Assembly: GCA_903839965.1 (NCBI GenBank)
Contig: CAIMEK010000238.1
Span: 1 to 18,234, forward strand
DNA length: 18,234 nucleotides
Direction of reading: 5' to 3'
DNA from: an uncultured Acetobacteraceae bacterium
GTDB taxonomy: Bacteria > Pseudomonadota > Alphaproteobacteria > Acetobacterales > Acetobacteraceae
Each line of letters starts with the position of its first letter. Position 1 is the first letter of the stretch. Under the pieces are notes generated by a model that did no database searches, was not told the origin of the DNA, and worked only from the letters and a program-made list of their open reading frames with translations. The position numbers were made by a program, and so were the translations under genes. Shown one piece after another: positions 1 through 7,245 of the stretch.

Positions 1-1029
1 AACATCAGTGAAGGTTCGACCACCGCCGGCGCCGCCGGCGCCTGGTCCTACACGCCGGCATCGCCGCTCCCCAACGGCACCTATCAGATCAATGCCACCG
101 CCGTCGGCGGCCCCCAGTATGCCTGGACCTCGACCAGCAACACGTTTGCGCTCACCATCGACGCCGCCCCCTCGGACTTCACCGGCGACGGCGCCTCCGA
201 CATTCTGTTCCGCGACCCCGCCAGCGGCGTCCTCAGCGATTTCGTCATGGCCAACGGGCGGCCGACCTGGGTCACCATCGGCTGGGCGGACCCAAGCCTG
301 CAGATCGTCGGCACCGGCGACCTCTCCGGTGACGGCACCTCGGACATCCTGTTCCGCGATCCCGCCGGCGGGCTCAGCGAATTCGCCATGCATGGCAACC
401 ACCCGACCTGGACCGCGCTGGGCTGGGCCGATCCTGCTCTGCAGGTGGTGGGCGTCGGCGACTTCGACGGCGACGGCGTTTCCGACCCGCTGTTCCGCGA
501 CCCGACCAGCGGCGCGCTCGGGGAATTCCTCATGACCAGCGGCCACCCGCGTTGGGTCGGCATCGGCTGGGCCGATCCCGCGCTCAAGGTGGTCGGCATC
601 GGCGACTTTAACGGCGACGGCACCGACGACATCCTGTTCCGCGATTCGTCAGGCGGGTTCGGCGAGTTCCTCATGCACGACAACCGGCCGACCTGGGCTG
701 CCATCGGCTGGGCGGACCCCGCGCTGCAGGTTGCCGGCGTTGGCGATTTCAATGGCGACGGCACCCCGGACATCCTGTTCCGCGATCCCGCCAGCGGCCA
801 TTTCAGCCTGTTCATCATGCAAAACAGCCAGCCGACCTGGACGGACCTCGCCGCGTCCGATCCAGCGCTGCAGGTGGTCGGCGTCGGCAATTACAACGGC
901 GATGGCGTTGCCTCCGTGCTGTTGCGCGATCCGGCCGGCGGCGGACTGAGCCAGCTTGGCCTGCACGGCAACCAGCCGGTCCTGGCCGCCATCGGCTGGG
1001 CCGCGCCGAATCTGCTGGCCGCCGGGTAG
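1..1029 (+). CDS. 3' end of secreted FG-GAP/VCBS-like repeat protein (5' partial)
   Basis: The frame is open from the first base to TAG at 1027-1029, giving 342 residues of the C-terminal part; the start lies outside the window. Roughly the first 58 residues look like the end of an immunoglobulin-like bacterial domain (pattern GxWSYTPxxPLPNGTYQINATA). Six tandem repeats follow, beginning at bases 175, 319, 460, 604, 745 and 889. Each opens with a calcium-loop-like DxxGDGxxD, then ILFRDPxxG, an EFxM strand, PTW and IGWADPALQVVGVG. This is the pattern of FG-GAP/VCBS beta-propeller repeats, usually found in large secreted or surface adhesin-like proteins. The last repeat is degenerate (NYNGDG, no WADP) and the protein ends LLAAG with no recognisable C-terminal sorting domain. 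The role is inferred as extracellular and binding; no catalytic motif is visible. Confidence 0.85.
   Translation, partial: NISEGSTTAGAAGAWSYTPASPLPNGTYQINATAVGGPQYAWTSTSNTFALTIDAAPSDFTGDGASDILFRDPASGVLSDFVMANGRPTWVTIGWADPSLQIVGTGDLSGDGTSDILFRDPAGGLSEFAMHGNHPTWTALGWADPALQVVGVGDFDGDGVSDPLFRDPTSGALGEFLMTSGHPRWVGIGWADPALKVVGIGDFNGDGTDDILFRDSSGGFGEFLMHDNRPTWAAIGWADPALQVAGVGDFNGDGTPDILFRDPASGHFSLFIMQNSQPTWTDLAASDPALQVVGVGNYNGDGVASVLLRDPAGGGLSQLGLHGNQPVLAAIGWAAPNLLAAG
175..1026 (+). repeat. Six tandem 141/144-bp FG-GAP-like coding repeats
   Basis: Repeat starts, taken at the first base of the DxxGDG motif, lie 144, 141, 144, 141 and 144 bases apart, so the period alternates between 48 and 47 residues. 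Long repeats carry P-A/T-S-G after the FRD motif. Short ones carry A/S-G-G with one residue missing. The array therefore behaves as three copies of a two-repeat unit of about 285 bases. Confidence 0.85.
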
Positions 1030-1126
1030 CGAGGCGAACCAGTCCCGATCCGGGGCTCAAAAAGCGGCTTGGCCCGCACGGACGAGCGGGTATCGTGCCG
1101 CGGAATGTCCGCCGAGGAGCGGCGTC

Positions 1127-2614
1127 ATGCGGCTGATCGGCGTGGCATGTCTGTCCATCGCGCTCGTCCTCGCCACCGCGTCCTGCGTGCCGCGGCAACC
1201 TGAGGCAGACCCGCAGGCCTGCGCGCCGCCCCGGCCGCTCCAGGCCGGCTGGAGCGCCTCCTTCGTTGCCCCCTGTCGCGACCAGGCGGGCAAGCTGGCC
1301 GGCGGCTCGCAGATCATCCATCTCGTTGGCCACCAGGGCGCCCTCTACGCCGCCAGCGGCGACTGGCTCGACCGCCACAACATCTGGTATGGCGGCGCCG
1401 ATCCCGAGGCCGGGTGGAGCCAGGTGCTCCGCCTCGCCGGCCCCGACCAGCCCTGGCGCGTCGATCTCGAACTCGGCCCGCGCCATCTGCGCACCGAACT
1501 CCTGGCCGAGCTGAGCTTCACCCGCGACCCCGAGGGCCGGCCGCTCCCCGCGCCCGAGACCCGTCTTCTCGCCGCCACCTACGACGACCATGGCCGCTTC
1601 GGCGGCAGCGCCACCGTGTTCATGCGCGACGACGCCGGCGCCGGCTGGACCCGCACCACCGTCGTCGCCGATACCGGCCGCAGAGGCGAGGACAATTCGG
1701 TGCGCGCCGCCGCCGTCTATCGCGACAGGATCACCGGCCAGGAGCGCGTGTTCCTCTCCGTCGGCACGCTCGGCATTGTCACCGGCAGCCGCGACCCCGG
1801 CGCACCCGGCGGGATCAGCTGGTCCGCCACGCCCGAATCGCCGGCCACCGACACCCGCGTTCTGTCCATCGTCGAGGCCAATGACAGCCTGTTCTTTTCC
1901 AGCGGCACCCGCATCTTCCGCCGCCTCGACGGCCCCGTCCCGCTCTGGGTGACGATCGCCGATCTCGGCGCGGAGGCGCAGAGCGGCACCAGCCGCGCCT
2001 TGTTCCAGAGCATCGGCGGCATCCGCGGCCTCAGCGCCATCGACGGACCGGTGCCGGGGCGGCAGTCGCTGATCTTCGTCTGGCACCAGGGAGCGAATTC
2101 GCAAGCCTGCGTCCTGCGGCTGGACCCCTTGCCCGACGGCACCTGGCGCCGCACCCAGGAAGCTTGCCTCGACGCGGCCATCAGCCGCTACCTCGGCGGC
2201 GCCCCGATTGGCTTCGTGCTCGGCGCCTACAACAAGTTCGTGCCGCTGCGCGATCCCGCCTCAGGCGGGACGCTGTATCTGATCGGCCTGGAGGCCTTCA
2301 TCCCGAACGGCCCCGCCGGCCGCCCCTTCCAGCACCTGACGGCACACAACCAGCGCCCGCCGACCGGCGGCTTTTATGCCGGCGGCCTCTATGCCCTGCG
2401 CGACGTGGCCGGACACTGGCGTATCGGCGAGGTGAACGGGCGCTACCAGCCCGGGCAGCCCGAGTTCGTTTCGGTCTACACCGCCGCGCTCTCGCCCTTC
2501 GCGGCCGAGGCAGGAAGGGCGATCTATCTCGGCGGCTACGACCCCAATCATTTCCCCTCCTCCGACACCGCCTGGGTTGCCCGCGCAGCCCTGGCCACGC
2601 TGCTCGGGCGTTAG
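1127..2614 (+). CDS. Probable lipoprotein, function unknown, propeller-like
   Basis: This is a 495-residue protein. The ATG at 1127 was chosen because GAGGAG (1114-1119) sits 7 bases upstream and because it opens a signal peptide: MRLIG, a hydrophobic run, then ATASC with Cys20. The lipobox is imperfect, with Thr at -3 where Leu is usual, so plain secretion is also possible. The mature part has no transmembrane segment. It is rich in short beta-strand patterns such as GALYAASGDW, QERVFLSVG, DSLFFSSGTRIFRR, GTLYLIGLEAF, GGLYALRDVAGHWRIGEV and GRAIYLGGYD, which suggests a beta-propeller-like fold. I do not recognise the family. It follows the FG-GAP gene by 97 bases on the same strand and could be co-transcribed with it. 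A hairpin followed by T residues ends it. Confidence 0.8.
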   Translation: MRLIGVACLSIALVLATASCVPRQPEADPQACAPPRPLQAGWSASFVAPCRDQAGKLAGGSQIIHLVGHQGALYAASGDWLDRHNIWYGGADPEAGWSQVLRLAGPDQPWRVDLELGPRHLRTELLAELSFTRDPEGRPLPAPETRLLAATYDDHGRFGGSATVFMRDDAGAGWTRTTVVADTGRRGEDNSVRAAAVYRDRITGQERVFLSVGTLGIVTGSRDPGAPGGISWSATPESPATDTRVLSIVEANDSLFFSSGTRIFRRLDGPVPLWVTIADLGAEAQSGTSRALFQSIGGIRGLSAIDGPVPGRQSLIFVWHQGANSQACVLRLDPLPDGTWRRTQEACLDAAISRYLGGAPIGFVLGAYNKFVPLRDPASGGTLYLIGLEAFIPNGPAGRPFQHLTAHNQRPPTGGFYAGGLYALRDVAGHWRIGEVNGRYQPGQPEFVSVYTAALSPFAAEAGRAIYLGGYDPNHFPSSDTAWVARAALATLLGR

Positions 2615-2625
2615 GGGTCGAAACC

Positions 2626-2653
2626 CGACGGCAGCTACCCGTCGCTCATTTTA
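2626..2653 (+). terminator. Rho-independent-type terminator after the lipoprotein gene
   Basis: A perfect 6-bp stem CGACGG / CCGTCG (2626-2631 with 2639-2644) encloses a 7-base loop. CTCATTTTA follows directly. It begins 12 bases after the stop codon at 2612-2614. Confidence 0.6.
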
Positions 2654-2715
2654 TCCGCTGGCCCGGCGCCACATGCGAAGAACACACGCTCCGGCAACGC
2701 CCAGCGCATCTCCGG

Positions 2716-2781
2716 CTCAACTTGGACTTTACGAATATTCGGGCCGAAACCGCCCCAAGTATTCGTAAAGTCCAAGTTGAG
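2716..2781. repeat. Perfect 22-bp inverted repeat with 22-base spacer
   Basis: The left arm at 2716-2737 begins CTCAACTTGGACTTTACG. The right arm at 2760-2781 is its exact reverse complement. The 22-base spacer opens with TTCGGGCCGAA, which is itself palindromic around a central G. The right arm starts exactly where the neighbouring IS3-family transposase fragment loses similarity to its family. The two arms look like the facing terminal repeats of a mobile element whose interior is gone. No clear target duplication flanks them (CTCCGG on one side, TTGGGG on the other). Confidence 0.8.
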
Positions 2782-3095
2782 TTGGGGGAATTGGGGTTGG
2801 CATTTGAGGATTTTGAAGAGGCTTTCGGAGAACGGATTGTCGTTGGAGGTATGCGGTCGGTTGTGCGAGCGGGTGACGCCGAGATCGGCGAGCAGCAGGG
2901 CGGTGGCTTTTGCCTTCATCGTTCCGCCGCGATCTGCATGCAGGGTGAGCTGGCCGGGCGGGACCTGGTGCTTGGCGACGGCATCGTCGAACAGGGCGGC
3001 GGTTTCGGCGCCGGCGACACACCAGGCGACCACGCGGCGGCTGAAGATGTCGAGGATGACATAGAGATAGAAGTAGTACAGCGCGCCGGAGGAAC
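2782..3095 (-). pseudogene. IS3-family transposase integrase-core fragment
   Basis: Read on the minus strand, this stretch of about 105 residues matches the middle of the IS3-family OrfB rve domain. Visible motifs, in order, are YLYVILDIFSRRVVAW (first catalytic Asp in LDIFSR), GQLTLHADRG (second catalytic Asp) and LLLADLGVTRSHNRPHTSND followed by NPFSESLFKILKCQPQFPQ (catalytic Glu in SES). The N-terminal HTH and OrfA are missing. The C-terminal RHSGI segment is also missing, lost at the inverted repeat at 2781. On its 5' side the fragment meets the end of an IS630-type fragment near 3096-3115. It is a dead remnant, truncated at both ends. Family assignment is from motif recognition. Confidence 0.85.
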
Positions 3096-3115
3096 CGACC
3101 CCATTTCCGTCTACC

Positions 3116-3502
3116 TCAGGCCGCGAACGGCTTGCCTGTCCTGGTCCACTTGAATGGCTTGGCCAGGGTCTGGTTGAAGGAGGCGATGAACGGCTCGATC
3201 CGCGCCTTGAGGTCCTGCTAAGAGGTAAAGCCGGCACGCCGCAGCAGCTTGCGGGCGCGGATCGAGAACCAGATCTCGATCTGGTTGAGCCAGGATGCGT
3301 GCCTGGGGGTGAAGGGAGAGCGGGTGCGAAGTGCGGCATCACGCAGGAACGCCTCTCTCGTAACCATTGCGGCCGGCACGGCGGATTTGCCCTTCTCGCC
3401 ACGCTCGTCCTCGATCCCGCACAGATCGGCGACCAGGCGGACCACGCTCTCGGAGACATGCGTGGCGAGATTGTCGGCAACAACATGCCAGGCCGTGGTC
3501 GG
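3116..3502 (-). pseudogene. IS630-family transposase C-terminal fragment (type B), amber-interrupted
   Basis: Minus-strand frame ending in TGA at 3116-3118. It carries the C-terminal DDE part of an IS630-type transposase with a long loop: AWHVVADNLATHVSESVVRL (catalytic Asp in ADN), then ERGEKGKS, FTPRHASWLNQIEIWFSI (catalytic Glu region), RKLLRR and DLKARIEPFIASFNQTLAKP before KWTRTGKPFAA. An in-frame TAG at 3218-3220 interrupts it in FTS-stop-QDLK, where family members usually have a sense codon; TTG to TAG would explain it. Its 5' side is fused in frame to a different IS630 transposase at about 3502/3503. Confidence 0.85.
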
Positions 3503-4213
3503 CGCGCCGGAGGCGTTGCGCTGTTGCTGCCATGCCGCGATCTCGGAGACGAGCAACGCACGCTCGCCGATGCGGCGATCGAGGCACCGGCCGCGCAGAA
3601 CGCCAATCTCGATTTCGGCCATGTTGAGCCAACTGGCGTGCTTGGGTGCGCGGTGGAACTCCACGCGCTGCAGGATGCGGTGCGCCTCGGGGGGCGGGAA
3701 TGTTTCATACAATGCCCCGGCGGTGTGGGTTGAAAGATTGTCCAACACCACGCGGATCAACTCCGCCTCCGGATAGTGGGTATCCGTCAGATCGCGCATG
3801 CACACGGCAAAGTCCCGCGCGGTCCGTTGCGACGGTATGCGCAATCGTACCGCTCAGGCTGACCCAGAGCCGGTGGAATCGGCTGGCGCAACCTCACCGA
3901 TCAACTGGGTCGGGCTTTCGTCAAAGCAAACCACCGGCCATTTTGGATCGGCCGGTTCGCCATAGAGGTCGAGCCCGTCTTCCATGCAAGCGACATGCGC
4001 ACCGTCCAGCTGGGGGATGCACCACGTGTCCCGTCGGCACGAGTCGCCAACCGAAACGCCGCTCGCGATCGCCTCGTCGCTGATTCCGCCGTCGGCGGCC
4101 AGCAGGATCTGCGCCCGCTTCAGTTTGCGCGCCGCATGCTTGCCGCCATTCAACCGCAGGGTGAGATGCTCGCGTTCGATTTGGCTCAGCGCGACCCGAT
4201 ACCGTATGTTCAT
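3503..4213 (-). pseudogene. IS630-family transposase (type A), multiply broken
   Basis: The start is recognisable at ATG 4211-4213 (MNIRYRVALSQ), followed by GGKHAARKLKRAQILLAADG and an HTH. Three lesions are visible. An internal deletion joins SVGDS to CRRDTWCIPQLDG near 4035-4047, removing roughly 90-100 residues of the family sequence. One extra base at about 3889, just after LIGEV, shifts the frame; the correct frame continues RQPIPPALGQPERYDCAYRR. A further deletion of about 25-30 residues joins YRRNG to RTARDFAVCMRDL near 3825-3832. The distal part keeps VLDNLSTHTAGALYETFP and HASWLNMAEIEIGVLRG, then ends at QQQRNASGA where type B begins. Deletion sizes come from remembered family members and are approximate. 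Confidence 0.88.
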
Positions 4214-4243
4214 CGTGGCCCTTGGGGATTGCGGGCACTCCAG

Positions 4244-4552
4244 ATGAAACAGATGCCCGCGCCGGGTCACGCCACTGCCTCGCCCAGCTTCACCGAGAAG
4301 CAAGGGCAATATCTGGCCTTCATCCACGCCTACACGCTGGTGCTGGGCCGCCCACCCGCCGAGGCCGATCTGCAACGACACTTCCGGGTCACCCCACCCT
4401 CCGTTCATGGAATGGTGCTCGCTCTGGAGCGTGCAGGACTGATCCGACGAGAACCCGGTCGGGCACGAAGCATCGCCGTCCTCGTCAATCCAACTGCCCC
4501 GCCGCCGTTACGCCCCGGTCAACCGGCCAAAACCTCTGTGCAGAGGTACTAG
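4244..4552 (+). CDS. Small LexA-type winged-helix protein
   Basis: The product is 102 residues from ATG 4244 (ATG 4253 is an alternative; neither has a strong Shine-Dalgarno sequence). Residues from about 15 resemble the N-terminal DNA-binding domain of LexA: FTEKQGQYLAFIHAYTLVLG, then RPPAEADLQRHFRVTPPSVH (helix-turn-helix) and LERAGLIRREPGRARSI. There is no S24 autopeptidase domain, so it would not be self-cleaving. The tail PTAPPPLRPGQPAK looks disordered. It starts 30 bases from the divergently read IS630 type A remnant, so it may be a passenger of that element or share its control region. It converges on the broken dehydrogenase gene, the two stop codons overlapping in one CTAG. Confidence 0.7.
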   Translation: MKQMPAPGHATASPSFTEKQGQYLAFIHAYTLVLGRPPAEADLQRHFRVTPPSVHGMVLALERAGLIRREPGRARSIAVLVNPTAPPPLRPGQPAKTSVQRY

Positions 4553-5283
4553 CGACCGCCGGACACTTTCAAATCGGCACCTAGCATGTAGCTGGCGGCG
4601 TCGGAGAGCAGGAATATCACGACGGTGGCCACTTCGTCGGTTTTCCCCGAGCGGCCGATCGGAATGGTTGGTGCGATCCGGGCAACCCGCTCCGGAGGAT
4701 TCAAGGCGGTCTCGATGATGCCGGGACTGACGCAATTGACCCGTATGCCCTCGCGTGCAACCTCCAGCGCCAGCCCGTGCGACATGGCGGCCACCGCGCC
4801 CTTCGATGCCGCATAGTGCACCCGCTCGCCCGGCGCGCCGAGCCAACGAGACGCAGAGCCGATATTGACGATGGCGCCGCCCTGGCCGCCCCGCTCGGTC
4901 GACATCCGGCGCACGGCCTCGGCGGCGCACAGGAAATAGCCGATCACGTTAATTTCGAGCAACCGGCGCAATTCGGCCGGCTTCAGATCTGCGACTCACA
5001 CCGGACCCCCGTCGATGCCGGCATTATTGACGAGGCCGGCGACGCGGCCGTGACGGGCGGCTTCCGCGAACAGATGGGCGACGTCGTCCTCGCGTGTGCT
5101 GTCCGCCTGCACCGCAAAGGCCCGGCCTCCGGAGGCGGCGATGCCGGCCACCACGCCGGCGACCTCGGCTTCCGTTCCGGCGAGGTAGCTGAGCACCACC
5201 ACCCAATCCTGGGCGGCCGCATGGCGGGCAACCGTGGCGCCGATGCCCCGGCTGCCACCGGTGACGACGAGAACCTTGTCCAT
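4549..5283 (-). pseudogene. SDR-family oxidoreductase interrupted by one in-frame TGA
   Basis: From ATG 5281-5283 the minus strand encodes MDKVLVVTGGSRGIG, the Rossmann TGxxxGxG nucleotide-binding motif, and then VNNAGIDGGPV. A TGA at 4996-4998 (codon 96) follows. The same frame continues at once with VADLKPAELRRLLEINVIGY, the catalytic Ser in VNIGSAS, YAASK (Tyr-xxx-Lys), VNCVSPGIIET and the usual C-terminal FLLSDAASYMLGADLKVSGG. Without the stop the protein would be 244 residues, the normal length for a classical NAD(P)-dependent short-chain dehydrogenase. A CGA (Arg) to TGA transition would explain it. The substrate cannot be told. The gene diverges from the MFS transporter, so it may once have acted on what that protein carries. 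A sequencing error is the alternative. Confidence 0.88.
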
Positions 5284-5493
5284 TGTCCGATCCTCTCCTG
5301 CGATGGTCTGAGCGATGCCAGTCAATTGCGGCGACGCCCGGCGCACCGAAACCATCGTGCCGGGCGCCACGTATGTCCATGCCCGTCGCCGGGAAAACAT
5401 CGCTGTTGCGAAATCAACTGAAATGCGCAAACCTGCAACGCTAGCACGACCGAGATCTCACGAACCCCGAAATACAGCCAAAGGGAGAGGTAC
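5284..5493. promoter_or_regulatory. Divergent intergenic region between SDR and MFS genes
   Basis: These 210 bases must hold the promoters for both divergent genes. A short inverted repeat TTGCG (5406-5410) / CGCAA (5426-5430) with a 15-base AT-richer spacer is a possible operator. No confident -35/-10 pair was found. The plus-strand ribosome binding site GGGAGAGG lies at 5483-5490. Confidence 0.35.
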
Positions 5494-6855
5494 GTGTCGC
5501 AAACGATCTCACAGCGGACAGCCATGGATGGCGCTGTCCGCCATCTCGTAAGTAATTACAGTCCCATGGGTGACCGCATCGGCTGGCTGATGCTGGCCTC
5601 CATCCTGGTGGAGGCCTGGGACCTGTACTCGATCGGGTTTGTGCTCGTCTTCATTCGCGACCAATTCCATCCCGACCCCCTGCTGCTGGGCCTGGCCGCC
5701 GCGGCCACGCAGGGAGGCGCGATGATCGGGTCGCTGGCAGGTGGCTGGCTGGTCGACAAGCTCGGACGGCGCGTGATGTTCCTGACGACCATGATCATGT
5801 TTATTGTGCTGGCCCTGGCTCAGGCTTTCGTGACCAGCGTGGCCTGGCTGGTGGTCGTTCGGCTGTTCCTGGGCATCCCGCTGGGCAGCGACCCCACCAC
5901 CGGCTTCTCCTACATCATGGAGTCAATGCCCAAGGAGCGGCGCGAAATCATGGGCACCCGCTGGCAATTCGTGTTCGCGGTGGGCAGCATGCTGTCCGTG
6001 GGGGTGGTGGCACTGTTCCTGATTGCCGGGGTGGAGCACGAGGTGCTGTGGCGGGTGACGCTGGGACTGGGAGCGGTTCCTGCTTTCGCCATCCTGCTGA
6101 TGCGTCGCAAGCTGCCCGAAACGGCCGCGTGGCTGGTCCGCCAGGGCCGTTTCAAAGAGGCCAAGGCGGTCTCGATGAGCATGTACAACGATCCGCTCGA
6201 CATGCTGCCGGATGAAGACATCGTGGTGACGAAGCCGCATCTGACGGCGTTCCTGACCGAACTGCGCAAGGATCCGATCCGCTGGCGTGCCACGATCTAC
6301 GGCTGGATTTCCGGCTTCGTGGCGACCGCTCAGTTCCAGACTTTCGGCTTCTACATTCCGGTGCTGTTTACGATGGTGGGCGTGTCTACGCTGCTCGGCA
6401 CGGATCTGATCCTCATTTGCCTCTATAGCCTCGCCGCGCTCGGTGGCTGGATGGCGCCGGGGATCGCGAAGAAACTGGGGCATCGCGGGGTCGGCATCAT
6501 TGGCTTCGGCACCGTGTTGGTTGCGCTTCTGGTCGCCGCTGGGGCGCTCTACAGCGGCAAGGTCTATATCCTGCCGTTTGCCGCAGCGGTCATGATGTGG
6601 GGCGAGTATGTGGCGGTGTCGAACTGCATGACCATTTCGACTGTAGTTGCAAAACCGGAATATCGTGGCATGGCCGGTGGGTTCTCCTACATGTTCGTGA
6701 AGCTGGCGGCTTTTCTGGCGATCTTCCTGTTCCCGGCGGTGGTCGCGGCACTCGGCCAGGCCAACTCCACGTTGTTGGTTTGCTGCTTCGCGCTGACCGG
6801 CCTGCTGGCCGCGATCTTCATCCTGCCGGAGGTGTATGGGTACGATCAGGACTGA
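5494..6855 (+). CDS. MFS transporter (metabolite:H+ symporter type)
   Basis: The product is 453 residues, beginning at GTG 5494 just after GGGAGAGG (5483-5490). ATG 5524 would give a product 10 residues shorter. About twelve hydrophobic segments are spread over the whole length. TM1 carries an acidic VEAWDLYSIGF. The loop between TM2 and TM3 has the MFS signature GGWLVDKLGRR (residues 83-93). TM4 follows as RLFLGIPLGSDPTTGFSYIM with ESMPKERR after it, which is typical of sugar-porter and aromatic acid/metabolite symporters. A central hydrophilic loop (about residues 205-260) separates the two six-helix halves. The substrate is not predictable from sequence alone. Divergent placement next to the broken SDR gene suggests they once served one pathway. 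Two hairpins follow the stop. Confidence 0.9.
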   Translation: MSQTISQRTAMDGAVRHLVSNYSPMGDRIGWLMLASILVEAWDLYSIGFVLVFIRDQFHPDPLLLGLAAAATQGGAMIGSLAGGWLVDKLGRRVMFLTTMIMFIVLALAQAFVTSVAWLVVVRLFLGIPLGSDPTTGFSYIMESMPKERREIMGTRWQFVFAVGSMLSVGVVALFLIAGVEHEVLWRVTLGLGAVPAFAILLMRRKLPETAAWLVRQGRFKEAKAVSMSMYNDPLDMLPDEDIVVTKPHLTAFLTELRKDPIRWRATIYGWISGFVATAQFQTFGFYIPVLFTMVGVSTLLGTDLILICLYSLAALGGWMAPGIAKKLGHRGVGIIGFGTVLVALLVAAGALYSGKVYILPFAAAVMMWGEYVAVSNCMTISTVVAKPEYRGMAGGFSYMFVKLAAFLAIFLFPAVVAALGQANSTLLVCCFALTGLLAAIFILPEVYGYDQD

Positions 6856-6872
6856 CCCGGCGTCATCGCTCG

Positions 6873-6938
6873 TCCCGTACCGGAGACGGGAGCGTTCTCC
6901 GCCGGTCCGGTCGAACCCTGGTTCAATCGGACCGGCGG
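6873..6938 (+). terminator. Two tandem hairpins after the MFS gene
   Basis: First hairpin: TCCCGT (6873-6878) pairs with ACGGGA (6886-6891) across 7 bases. Second: CCGCCGGTCCG (6899-6909) pairs perfectly with CGGACCGGCGG (6928-6938), and the loop contains a further GAAC/GTTC pairing. Neither has a T-run. They may terminate the MFS transcript or protect its 3' end. Confidence 0.45.
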
Positions 6939-7245
6939 CCCGAAATGTGTCTTACTCCGCAGCTTGGCCGTTTGCCTGCCCAGTGCCGTCTCGCGTCGCG
7001 CCCGGGGCGCGGCGACGGGCCGGCTCATGAGTAACTCGGCGAGGCCCGGATCGGGCGTGGGGTTCCGGTGCCGATCCGGACCTCCACCCTGAACGGAATT
7101 AAGCCGGAATGTCAAAGTCTTGCACATGCGTCGGCCCGAGGGTCGTCACGCGCCGGTCCACATTCGGGGATTACCGGCTATTGTGGTTTGAGGATAAAGG
7201 GGCCTATCTGCCCGGCTCTGTCCACCGGGGTCGGGAGGAATAGTA
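6939..7245. other. Non-coding gap upstream of the lone binding protein
   Basis: I see no gene here in either strand. The gap holds one further perfect inverted repeat, CCGGATCGG (7046-7054) / CCGATCCGG (7071-7079) with a 16-base loop, and the leader of the binding-protein gene. The ribosome binding site of that gene is GGGAGG at 7233-7238. No clear riboswitch or promoter was recognised. Confidence 0.4.

Noticed and set aside
84..890. A 268-codon minus-strand frame with internal repeats
   Set aside because: Its repeats simply mirror the coding repeats on the plus strand; it has no independent coding evidence.
1073..1090. CCCGC/GCGGG hairpin between the repeat protein and lipoprotein genes as a terminator
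   Set aside because: The 5-bp stem with an 8-base loop and no T-run is too weak to call.
815..2104. A 429-codon minus-strand open frame
   Set aside because: It is antisense to the FG-GAP and lipoprotein genes, rich in Arg/Ala/Gly, without domains or a ribosome binding site. Long antisense frames are expected at this GC content.
4996..4998. TGA as a selenocysteine codon in the dehydrogenase
   Set aside because: Classical short-chain dehydrogenases have no Cys or selenocysteine at this position, and no SECIS-like hairpin was apparent downstream.
6910..6940. tRNA-like GGTTCAATC pattern
   Set aside because: The bases belong to a long hairpin. No acceptor, D or anticodon arms could be assembled around it on either strand.
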